From Okeania hirsuta (GTDB taxonomy: Bacteria > Cyanobacteriota > Cyanobacteriia > Cyanobacteriales > Microcoleaceae), in NCBI RefSeq assembly GCF_003838195.1, contig NZ_RCBY01000023.1:1-55349 (forward strand): DNA of 55,349 nt, in the 5' to 3' direction. The first letter of the stretch is position 1, and every line of letters begins with the position of its first letter. The translations under genes were made by a program, and so were the position numbers. This document shows positions 1 to 8,705 of this stretch, piece after piece. The notes below the pieces were generated by a model. The model was given only the letters and a program-made list of their open reading frames with translations. It was not told the DNA's origin and searched no databases.

Positions 1-244
1 TGGCGTTGCTGAGTGGTAATGATTTTGAGATTAACTTTGGGCGCAAAACATCAGTTTTTCAATTTTACCTTCAGCTAATAGACATCTCCAAGAATCAAAA
101 ATCAATATCTATATCCCAAAGAAATTATCAATTCTTCCCCTCCTGGGAGGGGCGAGGGGTGGGTTCCCTACTGCCTACAGCAAAGCTGCCTACTCCCTAT
201 GGGTGGACTAGATGTCTAATTATCATTACATTTAAGCAACGCCG
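1..244. mobile_element. MITE-like element, TIR GGCGTTGCTGA family (copy 1, at window edge)
   Basis: The left end reads GGCGTTGCTGAG at the window edge and the right end reads TAAGCAACGCC near 234-244, its approximate inverse. Related ends flank 8411-8622 and 27786-28006. The interior has no credible gene and carries a copy of the G-rich hairpin cassette at 137-165. No transposase is present, so it is called a non-autonomous element from its ends alone. Confidence 0.5.
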
Positions 245-330
245 ATATTATTTCTGTTCTTTACCAGACAAAGATGAATAAAGACTATATTTAAAGGTAG
301 AACTTTCTGACAAGCGATCGCTCACTCTTA

Positions 331-449
331 GTTATAGCGCTGCGCGCAGGCAACAGGCAACAGGTAACAGGCAATAGGGAACCCACCCCTCGCCCCTCCC
401 CTTCCCAGGAGGGGAATAAAAAGCTTATAATATAAAATTTTTAGCTATT
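331..449. repeat. Dispersed repeat with G-rich/C-rich hairpin cassette (pair with 34197-34297)
   Basis: The block opens with TATAGCGCTGCGCGCAGG, runs through a period-7 stretch (CAACAGG-like), then the cassette at 380-414, and ends in an AT-rich segment containing TATAATATAA and TTTTAGCTATT. The same order of parts recurs at 34197-34297. The rest of the gap up to base 784 is AT-rich and holds nothing I can name. Confidence 0.55.
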
Positions 450-784
450 GGATAATTCCTGCAATTTGTAAATATGCCAGCGCACATTGCTATACAACAT
501 TACAGTAGTAATTGTATATACAAATTTTATCGGTGCAGTTACTAAGTTAGTTGCTATCCTTAAATCTAGCGAAAGATGGAGTTAATCATTAAAAAAAATT
601 AAATACTTGACTAAGTTTAAATTAAAGCTATAATATTTGAGAAATAAATTTGCTTTATTGCTGATAGATAGTAAGAATAAAAATAGTATAAAATTATTCG
701 ATTCTCTTTAAATTGTTGATCTAAGTATTAAAGCAGATTTGATATATTCTAACTAAGAAAGATGACTTTTAGGAGCTGTATATA

Positions 785-1012
785 ATGACAGATGTAATCA
801 TCAATCATGCTCAAAAATTTGGATTTTTTTGTAATCATGATTTACTCGGTTCTTGGCAGATAGTATCCCATCCCAGAACACCTATATGGAAACTACTCCA
901 GCAAAAAGAAGACTGGTTGCTATTAATCTCGGATGAACCTCATCTAATTTTGTTACCAGAAGAAGTTATTGCTTTTTTAAGATGGCGTTGGTCAACCAAA
1001 AAAAATAATTAG
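785..1012 (+). CDS. Small hypothetical protein (75 aa)
   Basis: I do not recognise this family. The ATG is preceded by AGGAG 9 nt upstream (771-775), which supports the start. The protein is hydrophilic with a Trp-rich tail (FLRWRWSTKK) and no signal peptide or membrane segment. The phrase 'GSWQIVSHPRTPIWKLLQQKEDWLLL' is split by several Trp residues and looks like a small beta-strand protein, but no catalytic motif is visible. It stands alone, about 550 bases upstream of the channel gene, and is probably monocistronic. Confidence that it is a real gene comes from the ribosome binding site and sensible composition. Confidence 0.6.
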   Translation: MTDVIINHAQKFGFFCNHDLLGSWQIVSHPRTPIWKLLQQKEDWLLLISDEPHLILLPEEVIAFLRWRWSTKKNN

Positions 1013-1564
1013 CATCTACAAATTATTAATCAATTTATGTGTAGTGGATAATACCAATAAACATGATATAGCCACTGCCAGAGCAGTTAATGTATAGAGC
1101 GATGATGAATTTTAGAAGGGGAAAAATTTTTCCCACTGTTGCTTGTTGCCTGCTATATGAATAATTTATACCAGTTTAATAAATGTTTGCTATAAATAGC
1201 TAGAATCTTTCTAGGAGTCACCTAGTCAGAATAAATAGCTTAAATATCATTTCTTACTTTTAATATCCCTTTTTTATCTAAAGAAATATCTGACCAAAAA
1301 TATTTTAATTCCTGTTATGATTAATCACATTTTTTTTTCACCCTTGGTATTATACCATTTATCAAAAATAATGGTATACTTATACAAGACTTGAATGACT
1401 AAATAATTAGCAGGATTCCATAACGTTAAGAGCAATTATTAGCCAGTGAGTGTATATTATTCTTATGTTTACTACTGTCTAGGGACTTTGCATGCAACGT
1501 CCCTACCCACCCCTCTGCTCAAGGAAACATAGAAAAGTGTTTGAAATTTGGTATTAGATACCCA
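1013..1564. other. Intergenic, AT-rich, no gene seen
   Basis: The stretch contains a short dispersed motif (CCAGTTTAATAAATGTTTGC at 1172-1191, repeated near 29802) that marks a repeat boundary at both places, and a palindrome-rich AT segment around 1345-1380. No open frame has a ribosome binding site. A TTG at 1541, in frame with the next gene, has AAGGA about 15 nt upstream. Confidence 0.5.
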
Positions 1565-3616
1565 ATGTCCTCATCAACTCCTAACAATCAATATCACAAT
1601 ACAAATTCAACAACTAATACTTTATTCTCACCATCAATAGATAGGTTTTTAATATGTGGGTTAGGTAGTTTAGGACAACATTGTGTAGCTGCTCTAAAAA
1701 AGTTTGGTGTAGTTGTTAACGCCATCGATCTTATACAACCTCAACATTGGGAAGTTTCAGACTTATTTTCACAGTTGAACCAATTAATTATTGGAGATGC
1801 AAGAGAACCTAGTATTTTGACACAAGGTCAAGTTCAACAGTGTCGAGCAATACTTATTGTTACAAGTAACGAACGAATAAATTTAGCGATCGCTCTAGCA
1901 GCAAGATTAATTAATCCTCAAATTCGTCTTGTAGTCCGTTCTGCAAAAGAAAATCTCAATCAACTATTAGGTCAACAACTAGGAAATTATGTAGCATTTG
2001 AACCTACGGAATTACCTGCACCAGCTTTTGCCGTTGCTGCTTTAGATTCAGAAATTATCGGTTTTTTTTACCTAGAAAAATATCAAATAAAGATAGTCAA
2101 ACGTAAAATAAAACCAGATATGCCTTGGTATAATCGTCATGTTTATCAGCTCAATAATCGTCATCGAAAAGTCATTAGTTACGCGACTAATTATACTCAA
2201 TTATTATCAGAATTTTATGATTGGGATAGTGATGAATTAATTCAAGCAAACGACCGAATAATTTATATTGAAAAACCAGATTTTTTGACTACTACAAGTA
2301 ATCAAAAAAAATCTCAGAAAAACCAGTTTAAATTATGGGAAAGATTTCACTCAATTTTAAAAATTCAACCAACGGATGTTAAAAATCTAGTCATTAACTA
2401 TTGGAATTGGATTCACGAAAACCCAATTCGTAACTTAGTTTTTTCTAGTGCCTTAATTTTAGTAATTTTCTTATTCAGTGGTACATTACTATTTTTGCTT
2501 TACTATCCAGAGGCAACTTTAAGAGAAGCTTTTTATGGTACAGCAGTTTTATTACTAGGAGGATTTGGAGATATTTTTGGTGGTATTAAACTAGAGCAGG
2601 ACTTTCCTTGGTGGCTGCAATTGTTTAGTTTGATCGTAACATTAGTAGGAATTATTTTTGTAGCTTTGTTAAATGGTTTAATTACAGAAAGATTATTAAG
2701 TACAAGATTTAAGTTTGCCAGAAAAAATCCTATTCCGACTCAAGACCATGTTGTGATAATTGGTTTAGGAAGGGTTGGTCAGCGAGTAGCTAGTTTATTA
2801 CAAGGATTTAAACAGAAATTAGTAGCAATTAGTTCTACAGCAACTGAATCAGATATAACCCCTCAAATTCCTCTAGTTGTAGGTAATATAATTAAATCTC
2901 TAGAAAAAGTAAATTTAACTACTGCCAAAGGAATTATTGCTGTTACAAATGATGAAATGTTAAATCTAGAAGTAGCATTAATGGGTTACGCTGTTAATCC
3001 AAATATTCGTTTAGTAATTCGTACTTCTGAACAACGTTTTAGCAATAACTTAGCCAAACTTTTACCATATTCTACATTTATTTGTACTTCCGCTGTTGTA
3101 GCAGAAGCTTTTGCCGGAGCAGCATTTGGAGAAAATATATTAAGTTTATTTAGGATAGACCATCAAACAGTATTAGTAACTGAATATAATATTGAGCCAG
3201 GAGATACCTTAAATGGATTAATATTAGCTGAAATAGCTTATGGTTATGGAGTAGTAACAATATTATATCAAAAGCCACCAAATGAATCAAAATTAATGCC
3301 TTCAGATGATATTAGATTGACCGTAGGCGATCGCCTAATTGTTTTAGCAACAATTAATGGTTTAAAAAGAATTGAAAATGGCGAAATAAAACAACCTACT
3401 TGGCAAGTTATGATTGAATCTGCTCCATCAGAATATGCCATATTTCAAGGAGCAAATGAAATTATTGGTATTTCTGGATGTAGCATTAATCAAGCTAGAG
3501 AATTAATGAATAATTTGCCAGGAATATTACCTAAACCACTTTATAAACATCAAGCTCAAAGATTAGTTAGAACTTTGAAAAAAGCTTTTGTGAAAGCCAG
3601 ATTAATCTCAGTATAG
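1565..3616 (+). CDS. Potassium-channel-like protein with two RCK/TrkA-N domains
   Basis: Predicted membrane ion channel gated or regulated by nucleotide-binding RCK domains. Counting from the alternative TTG at 1541, residues about 35-165 form a first TrkA-N Rossmann domain (GLGSLGQH). Two membrane segments lie around 300-330 and 355-385, with a pore-like loop between them containing GGFGD (340-344), close to the K+ filter GYGD. A second TrkA-N domain (GLGRVGQRVA) starts near 410, followed by RCK C-terminal regions. The order RCK-pore-RCK is less usual than the common pore-RCK order. The ATG at 1565 is chosen over TTG 1541 because it is a standard codon, but the TTG has the better, although distant, AAGGA. 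A second pore-like protein is encoded convergently just downstream. Function as a K+ or cation channel is inference from the filter and RCK folds. Confidence 0.8.
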   Translation: MSSSTPNNQYHNTNSTTNTLFSPSIDRFLICGLGSLGQHCVAALKKFGVVVNAIDLIQPQHWEVSDLFSQLNQLIIGDAREPSILTQGQVQQCRAILIVTSNERINLAIALAARLINPQIRLVVRSAKENLNQLLGQQLGNYVAFEPTELPAPAFAVAALDSEIIGFFYLEKYQIKIVKRKIKPDMPWYNRHVYQLNNRHRKVISYATNYTQLLSEFYDWDSDELIQANDRIIYIEKPDFLTTTSNQKKSQKNQFKLWERFHSILKIQPTDVKNLVINYWNWIHENPIRNLVFSSALILVIFLFSGTLLFLLYYPEATLREAFYGTAVLLLGGFGDIFGGIKLEQDFPWWLQLFSLIVTLVGIIFVALLNGLITERLLSTRFKFARKNPIPTQDHVVIIGLGRVGQRVASLLQGFKQKLVAISSTATESDITPQIPLVVGNIIKSLEKVNLTTAKGIIAVTNDEMLNLEVALMGYAVNPNIRLVIRTSEQRFSNNLAKLLPYSTFICTSAVVAEAFAGAAFGENILSLFRIDHQTVLVTEYNIEPGDTLNGLILAEIAYGYGVVTILYQKPPNESKLMPSDDIRLTVGDRLIVLATINGLKRIENGEIKQPTWQVMIESAPSEYAIFQGANEIIGISGCSINQARELMNNLPGILPKPLYKHQAQRLVRTLKKAFVKARLISV

Positions 3617-3716
3617 AACCAATTTGGGAGCCATTAAAAATCAGAAGATAGCTCTTATAAGTTGATATTTAACTGTAACGATTTGCAAACATTTATTTTT
3701 CAGTTCTACATCTCAA

Positions 3717-4175
3717 TCATTTTGCTAATTGCTCATCTTGTTGGTAGTTTTCATTGTTGAGATGAACACGAAATTGACTTAACAAACTATAGACCAAAGG
3801 AGATAAAAGAATTCCCATCGCTATGACAAAAACCAAACCACTAAAGAGTGCATAGACAGAAGCAAATACTTTCGCGCTAGTAGTTGAGAGGGGACTAATT
3901 GGTCCCATACCACTAAGAATCATCGAAGCTTCTACTAGAGAATCTATCCAACTCAAACCCGCTACCCAATGATAGCCAATAATGCCCATCATAAGTCCTA
4001 GAGAGATAAAAAGTGCAGACAGGCCCATGTAGCTAAGAAACTTCCATAGAAAGAGGAAAATTGACCTTGTTCGCTCTGATGAAGTCCAAGTTTTCGGTTC
4101 TTGAATCACATTTAAACTAGAGGAACGGATGAGAAATATTATAATTACTAAAATTAATAGTCCATATATGAGCAT
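3717..4175 (-). CDS. Membrane protein resembling a two-TM ion channel
   Basis: The protein has an N-terminal membrane segment (LIYGLLILVIIIFLI), a second around residues 45-68, and a C-terminal half (SWIDSLVEAS, then GMGP, then SAKVFASVYALFSGLVF) laid out like the P-loop and second helix of a two-TM potassium channel. The position of the GYGD filter reads GMGP, so potassium selectivity is doubtful. The ATG at 4175 is preferred; an in-frame GTG at 4190 would add five residues. The gene converges on the RCK channel gene with about 100 bases between stops. Placement in the channel superfamily is by eye only. Confidence 0.65.
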   Translation of the reverse strand: MLIYGLLILVIIIFLIRSSSLNVIQEPKTWTSSERTRSIFLFLWKFLSYMGLSALFISLGLMMGIIGYHWVAGLSWIDSLVEASMILSGMGPISPLSTTSAKVFASVYALFSGLVFVIAMGILLSPLVYSLLSQFRVHLNNENYQQDEQLAK

Positions 4176-4190
4176 ATTTCTAAAATCCAC

Positions 4191-4628
4191 TTCACGATTA
4201 TCTTAATATATAGGGCTAAAACTAGAGAAACTGCTGTAAGCGTTCCCACCAATTTTGTAATCTTTTTATGGTAAGCTTTTTAAGCTCTTGGTTTCGAGCG
4301 TGGCATAGTCCAAAGCCTTGAGTAGCGTGAGGCTGACTACAACTAATATGCAGCGTGAGTTGTTAGAAAACCATTATAAGTAGGATAGATTTGTAGATTT
4401 GTTAATACGACAGCGCTTTCAATAATGGATAATTGATAATTGATAATTGATAATTGATGATTACCTCTCCCTAAAAGGAAGAGGATTGAATAAAAGCAAA
4501 ATTAATTCATTGTTTCTCCTTTAAAGGAGAGGATTTTTACCTTAATTATTCGGTAATTGTTAATTATTAGACTTGTCGCTTTATAAGGTAAAGTATAGAG
4601 TTAGTAGGGTGTTTGAAATGGGACAATG
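4191..4628. repeat. Intergenic with heptamer array and dispersed AT-rich repeat
   Basis: Bases 4429-4458 carry a period-7 array (ATAATTG). Bases about 4510-4556 hold an inverted copy of a repeat that also occurs near 14409 and 16804 (CTCCTTTAAAGGAGA core plus ACCGAATAATTAAGG). No gene is visible. Confidence 0.5.
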
Positions 4629-5735
4629 TTAGATATCAATCGGGTGCTAAAAGAAGACCGCCTCAGTGCGGGCATTGACTGGACTAAACCGTAAGGCATT
4701 GGATGAATTATTACAAGCTTTTTGTGTCCAACTTGACTCGGAAGCGATACGGCGCTCCGCCACGCTCCGCGAACGCTCTTTTGCCAAAAATCAAGACTCC
4801 GACCTCTGGGAGGAGGAAGAAAAGCGCCATTGCTACAAGCTTCATACAAGTTATTTTTGATCTGGTTCTACTTTAAGTGCTACCCTACCTTTGATGTGCC
4901 AGGAGTGTTGTTTGACTTGCACCGCAGCAGAGCACACCGGATGGATGTTAAGACTACAGCCATTGCGCTTAGAGTGCTTTAGGGCAGAAAATGGCCTTGC
5001 CAAAACGTAAGTTACAGAGCATTGAAGAATTGATTACCAGGTTTCCATCTGCCACAGAGGTGATGATCGATGGTACAGAACGGCCAATCCAGGGTCTAAA
5101 AGACCACCAAAAGCAGAAAAATCATTACTCAGGTAAAAAAAAGTGCCATAGGAGTCAACATCTGGTCATGACTGACCTTGATCAAAGAGTCCTCGTCCGC
5201 TCGAAAGCAAGAGAGGGAAAAGTTGATGGGCATTCGGCAGTTATATAGAATCCGGGTAATTAGTTATCGTATCGCTCTAGGAGTCAGGAGTCAGTCCTCA
5301 GGAGTCAGGAGAAAGAAAAGATTGAAATAGCATGAATTTTTAAATTTGTATTCAGTAGAACATCTGTATTAAGAGAAAGTAATTTTGCAATTACTGTATA
5401 ACCGGATTCTATATTAGATGAAGAAAAATTGGTAGATTTTGTACCTGATGAAGTGAAAATTCATGTAGATTTGGGTTTCCAGGGATGACAGAAGGAATTT
5501 GTCAACATCAATCCGACCCACGAAAAAACCTCGATCTCAGGAATTAACTGACCAACAAAAACATCTCAATCAAGAAAAAAGTAGCGACCGCGTCAAAAGT
5601 GAACAGACAATATCTGGCGTAAAGAGATATAATGCAGCGAGAGGATTGTATCGAAATCACATTAAAGATGCGCGACGATCGCTTCATGTTCACTGCGGTT
5701 GGACTCTGGAATTTCTACTTAATGGCAGGATAATT
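4629..5735 (+). pseudogene. IS5-like transposase, broken by frameshifts and a nested insertion
   Basis: The remnant can be followed through shifting frames: LDINRVLKEDRL near 4629, RALTGLNRKALDELLQAFC from about 4669, FLIWFYFKCYPTFDVPGVLF around 4855-4915, LPKRKLQSIEELITRFPSA from 4994, then MIDGTERPIQ and YSGKKK at about 5060-5150. This order matches a DDE_Tnp_4-type IS5 transposase, with the catalytic Asp in MIDGTE. After an interruption at 5243-5414 it resumes as DEEKLVDFVPDEVKIHVDLG, meets a TGA at a position where FQG-L-QKEF would be expected, and continues to NFYLNG-like residues near 5720. A short GC-rich repeat (about 4751-4781) also seems to have entered the coding sequence. It cannot encode an active enzyme. 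Its terminal inverted repeats were not resolved. Confidence 0.8.
5243..5414. mobile_element. MITE-like insertion inside the transposase pseudogene
   Basis: Perfect 13-bp terminal inverted repeats (ATATAGAATCCGG at 5243-5255 and its reverse complement at 5402-5414) bound about 172 bp. The element splits the transposase reading between 'EGKVDGHSAV' and 'DEEKLVDF'. The ends could include a TA target duplication. Inside is a period-7 AGGAGTC array (5279-5311) and no gene. Confidence 0.7.
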
Positions 5736-5892
5736 TAATGATTGAAAGCCAGAATTTTCCCATTTCACTTTAAGGTTTTATTTCGCGACAAGTCTAATAT
5801 ACCTATTTAGATTGTTTTTCCTTTTTTTCTGATTTGTTTATTACTTCTTCCTTCTTCCTTACTGATACTATAACTAAATATTATTAATAACA

Positions 5893-8217
5893 ATGAAATC
5901 ATCCATAGCAACAGAAACAGACCTTGTACTAATAGGGGGCGGTCATAGCCACGTGATCGCCATTAAAAATTTTGCGATGAACCCCATGCCAGGAGTAAGA
6001 TTAACCCTAATTACAGATGTATATCATACTCCCTATTCTGGGATGCTACCTGGATATGTGGCAGGTTTATATACCTTCGACCAATGTCATATTGACCTGC
6101 ATCCCCTCGCAAAATTTGCCGGAGCTAGGATATTTGTAGACCGCGCCATTGGTCTAAACCTGGAAAAAAATCAGGTAATTTGTGCTAACCGTCCACCCGT
6201 AACTTTTGATGTACTATCCATCGATATTGGCAGTACTCCCGCTAGCTTAACTGTACCGGGAGCAAGAGAATATAGTATTCCTGTCAAACCCATATCAAAA
6301 TTTCTCACCTATTGGCATCAGATAACAGCAACAGTTGCTCAGTTACCAGAACAAAAAATCTGTATCGGAATAGTTGGAGGTGGTGTCGGGGGTGTGGAGT
6401 TAGCATTTGCTGTACAAAGTCATCTCCACAACATTTATCAGAATGCTAGACAACCGACTAATAACCTGGAGTTGCATCTGTTTCATCGAGGTACAAGACT
6501 ATTACCCGGACGCCATCGTTGGGTGGGAAAGCAAGTTGAGAAAATTCTGAAAAGTCGCGGTGTGGTATTGCATTTAGAAGAAAATGTGACTGGGGTGAAG
6601 AGTAAGGATGGGCAAGACAGTGATTTTGCCACGGATGCACGGATGAGTGAGCGGAAAATTCTAGACTTTGCACCCAAAATTATTGAGTGTAATTCGGGAT
6701 TACAAATAGAATGCGATATCCTATTTTGGGTAACTCAAGCATCTGCTGCACCTTGGTTACAAACAGCGGGGTTAGCAACAGACGCCAGTGGCTTTATTTT
6801 AGTCAATGACAAACTACAGTCAATTTCTCATCCGCAAGTGTTTGCTGCTGGAGATGTGGCAACAATGGTTAACCATTCACGGCCAAAAGCTGGAGTTTTT
6901 GCAGTACGACAAGGAAAACCCTTATTGGAAAATTTACAACGCGCTCTCCAGAGAAAACCTCTGAAGTCATTTATACCTCAGAAAAAATTCCTGATTTTAA
7001 TTGGCACTGGAGACCAACGAGCGATCGCTTCTCGTGGCCAAATTGGATTTGGTCCTGAGTCTTTACTCTGGCGTTGGAAAGACCACATTGACCGCAAATT
7101 TATGGATAAGTTTACTAACCTGAAGATGGAAGGTAGAAGTTATCCCTCCTCTGGGAAAGGGAAGAGTAGAAAGAGGAAAGATTCCGAAATTATGCACTGT
7201 GCTGGTTGTGGAGCAAAAGTAGGTAGTAAGGTTTTGGAGAAAGTACTGCACCGTATTCAACAGCAAATACAGAGGGATGATATTTTGATTGGTATGAATA
7301 CTCCTGATGATGCTGCAGTAGTTAGGGTGCCAACAGATAAGGTGATGGTGCAGACTATTGATTATTTTCCGGCATTGGTAGATGACCCCTATTTATTGGG
7401 AAAGATTGCGACTAATCATTGTTTGAGCGATTTATTTGCCATGGGAGCAACACCTCAAAGTGCTTTGGCGATCGCTACTATTCCTTATGCTTCATCTACT
7501 AAACAAGAGGATGATTTATATCAATTGTTATTAGGAGCAACGGAAATTCTTAATCAAGCAGGTGCTGTTTTGATGGGGGGTCATACAACTGAGGGAGCAG
7601 AATTAGCTTTTGGTCTTACCTGCAATGGTTTAGCATTTTCGGAGAAACTATTGTACAACAGTGGGATGCAGTCGGGAGATGTGTTGATCTTGACGAAAGC
7701 GTTGGGTACGGGAGTGTTATTTGCTGCGGATATGCGTCTACGAGCAAAGGGACGTTGGATTGAAAGTGCGATAAAATCAATGTTGGTTTCAAATCAGAAT
7801 GCTGCCAAATTGTTATTGGAATACGGTGCGACTGCTTGTACGGATGTGACGGGATTTGGATTAGTAGGACATTTGCTGGAAATGGTGAAAGCTTCTCAAG
7901 TTGCTGTGGAATTGGAAATGGAGGCGATTTCTGTGTTGCCTGGAGTGGCAGAAATTTTGCAGCAAGGTATTTTTAGTTCGCTGTATCCGGAAAATCTGCG
8001 GATGTCTGCATCAATTCAAAATTCGGAGCAGGTAAGTACCCATGTTCTTTATCCATTGTTGTTTGATCCACAGACTTCTGGTGGATTGCTTGCTACTGTA
8101 CCTGCGGAGTCAGCAAGTGCTTGTTTGCAGGCGTTACAGCAGGAATATTCTGAAAGTAGAATTATTGGCAGAGTAGTAATGTTGGATACGGGAGTACTGC
8201 CAATAAGAATTTGTTAG
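5893..8217 (+). CDS. selD: NADH-dehydrogenase-like flavoprotein fused to selenide, water dikinase (SelD)
   Basis: SelD makes selenophosphate from selenide and ATP for selenouridine tRNA modification or selenocysteine. Residues 1 to about 400 are a pyridine nucleotide-disulphide oxidoreductase with an FAD motif (LIGGGHSHV, about 13-21), an NAD motif (GIVGGGVGGVELA) and the C-terminal FAD motif (VFAAGD). Residues about 430-774 are SelD: CAGCGAKV gives Cys439 and Lys442 at the positions of the E. coli catalytic Cys17 and Lys20, while the neighbouring Cys19 is Ala441. DDAAV and the glycine-rich GDVLILTKALGTG segment are present. This fusion is known in cyanobacteria and other bacteria. The ATG at 5893 lacks a clear Shine-Dalgarno sequence. 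No selA, selB or mnmH lies in the window, so the use of the selenophosphate is unknown here; selenouridine is the usual guess. Confidence 0.93.
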   Translation: MKSSIATETDLVLIGGGHSHVIAIKNFAMNPMPGVRLTLITDVYHTPYSGMLPGYVAGLYTFDQCHIDLHPLAKFAGARIFVDRAIGLNLEKNQVICANRPPVTFDVLSIDIGSTPASLTVPGAREYSIPVKPISKFLTYWHQITATVAQLPEQKICIGIVGGGVGGVELAFAVQSHLHNIYQNARQPTNNLELHLFHRGTRLLPGRHRWVGKQVEKILKSRGVVLHLEENVTGVKSKDGQDSDFATDARMSERKILDFAPKIIECNSGLQIECDILFWVTQASAAPWLQTAGLATDASGFILVNDKLQSISHPQVFAAGDVATMVNHSRPKAGVFAVRQGKPLLENLQRALQRKPLKSFIPQKKFLILIGTGDQRAIASRGQIGFGPESLLWRWKDHIDRKFMDKFTNLKMEGRSYPSSGKGKSRKRKDSEIMHCAGCGAKVGSKVLEKVLHRIQQQIQRDDILIGMNTPDDAAVVRVPTDKVMVQTIDYFPALVDDPYLLGKIATNHCLSDLFAMGATPQSALAIATIPYASSTKQEDDLYQLLLGATEILNQAGAVLMGGHTTEGAELAFGLTCNGLAFSEKLLYNSGMQSGDVLILTKALGTGVLFAADMRLRAKGRWIESAIKSMLVSNQNAAKLLLEYGATACTDVTGFGLVGHLLEMVKASQVAVELEMEAISVLPGVAEILQQGIFSSLYPENLRMSASIQNSEQVSTHVLYPLLFDPQTSGGLLATVPAESASACLQALQQEYSESRIIGRVVMLDTGVLPIRIC

Positions 8218-8292
8218 TAAGGGAGTGAGGGAGTAGGGGAGTGGGGGAGTAGGGAAGTGTGGGAAGTGTGGGAGGCAAGTAAACATACAATA

Positions 8293-8352
8293 GTAGGGGC
8301 GAGTTCCGCCTTAAGTTAATGGTGTCACCCACGACTGGGTAAACTCGCCCCC
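8293..8352. repeat. Inverted repeat with GGGGCGAGTT ends
   Basis: TAGGGGCGAGTT at the left and AACTCGCCCC at the right form inverted ends around a short interior. It follows a purine-rich G run (8218-8275, GGGAGT/GGGAAGT units) just after selD and could form a hairpin in the selD transcript. Similar GTAGGGGCGAA sequence occurs in the element at 18112-18210. Confidence 0.45.
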
Positions 8353-8410
8353 ACCTCAATAATCTAATGCATAAAATTAGATGTGTCAGTCCACTACTGG
8401 ACTACAATTT

Positions 8411-8622
8411 TTGGCGTTGCTGAATTGAAGTATGAATGCGCGATTGTTTGGTTCTAGTCAAGCCCCCTAAATCCCCCGTTCAACAAAAAGCGCAGCAACA
8501 TCTGGCTTCCCCCTTTCCAAGGGGGACGGGAGGGGGATCACGAGGGACTTTTAGAGTTTTATTCCCCCCAAAATTGGGGGGTTAGGGGGGCAAAATCAGA
8601 CCCATAATCAGCAACGCCCAAT
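8411..8622. mobile_element. MITE-like element, TIR GGCGTTGCTGA family (copy 2)
   Basis: TTGGCGTTGCTGA at 8411 and TCAGCAACGCCCAA ending near 8621 are inverted ends. The interior holds AAATCCCC and GGGGG-rich inverted segments and no gene. It lies just upstream of the NACHT gene and may separate it from its original promoter. Confidence 0.6.
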
Positions 8623-8705
8623 TTTTTTAACATCGGGAATTTACAGAAATCAAACTGTAGATATCCAAATATATTGAGCAAAAATTAAAGGAGGAAATAT
8701 TAACT

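Noticed and set aside
6-281. Open frame at the left edge
   Set aside because: It lies inside a MITE-like element with the G-rich cassette and has no coding character.
4601-4849. Minus-strand frame over the transposase remnant
   Set aside because: The plus strand here aligns with the transposase in order; the opposite frame is a by-product.
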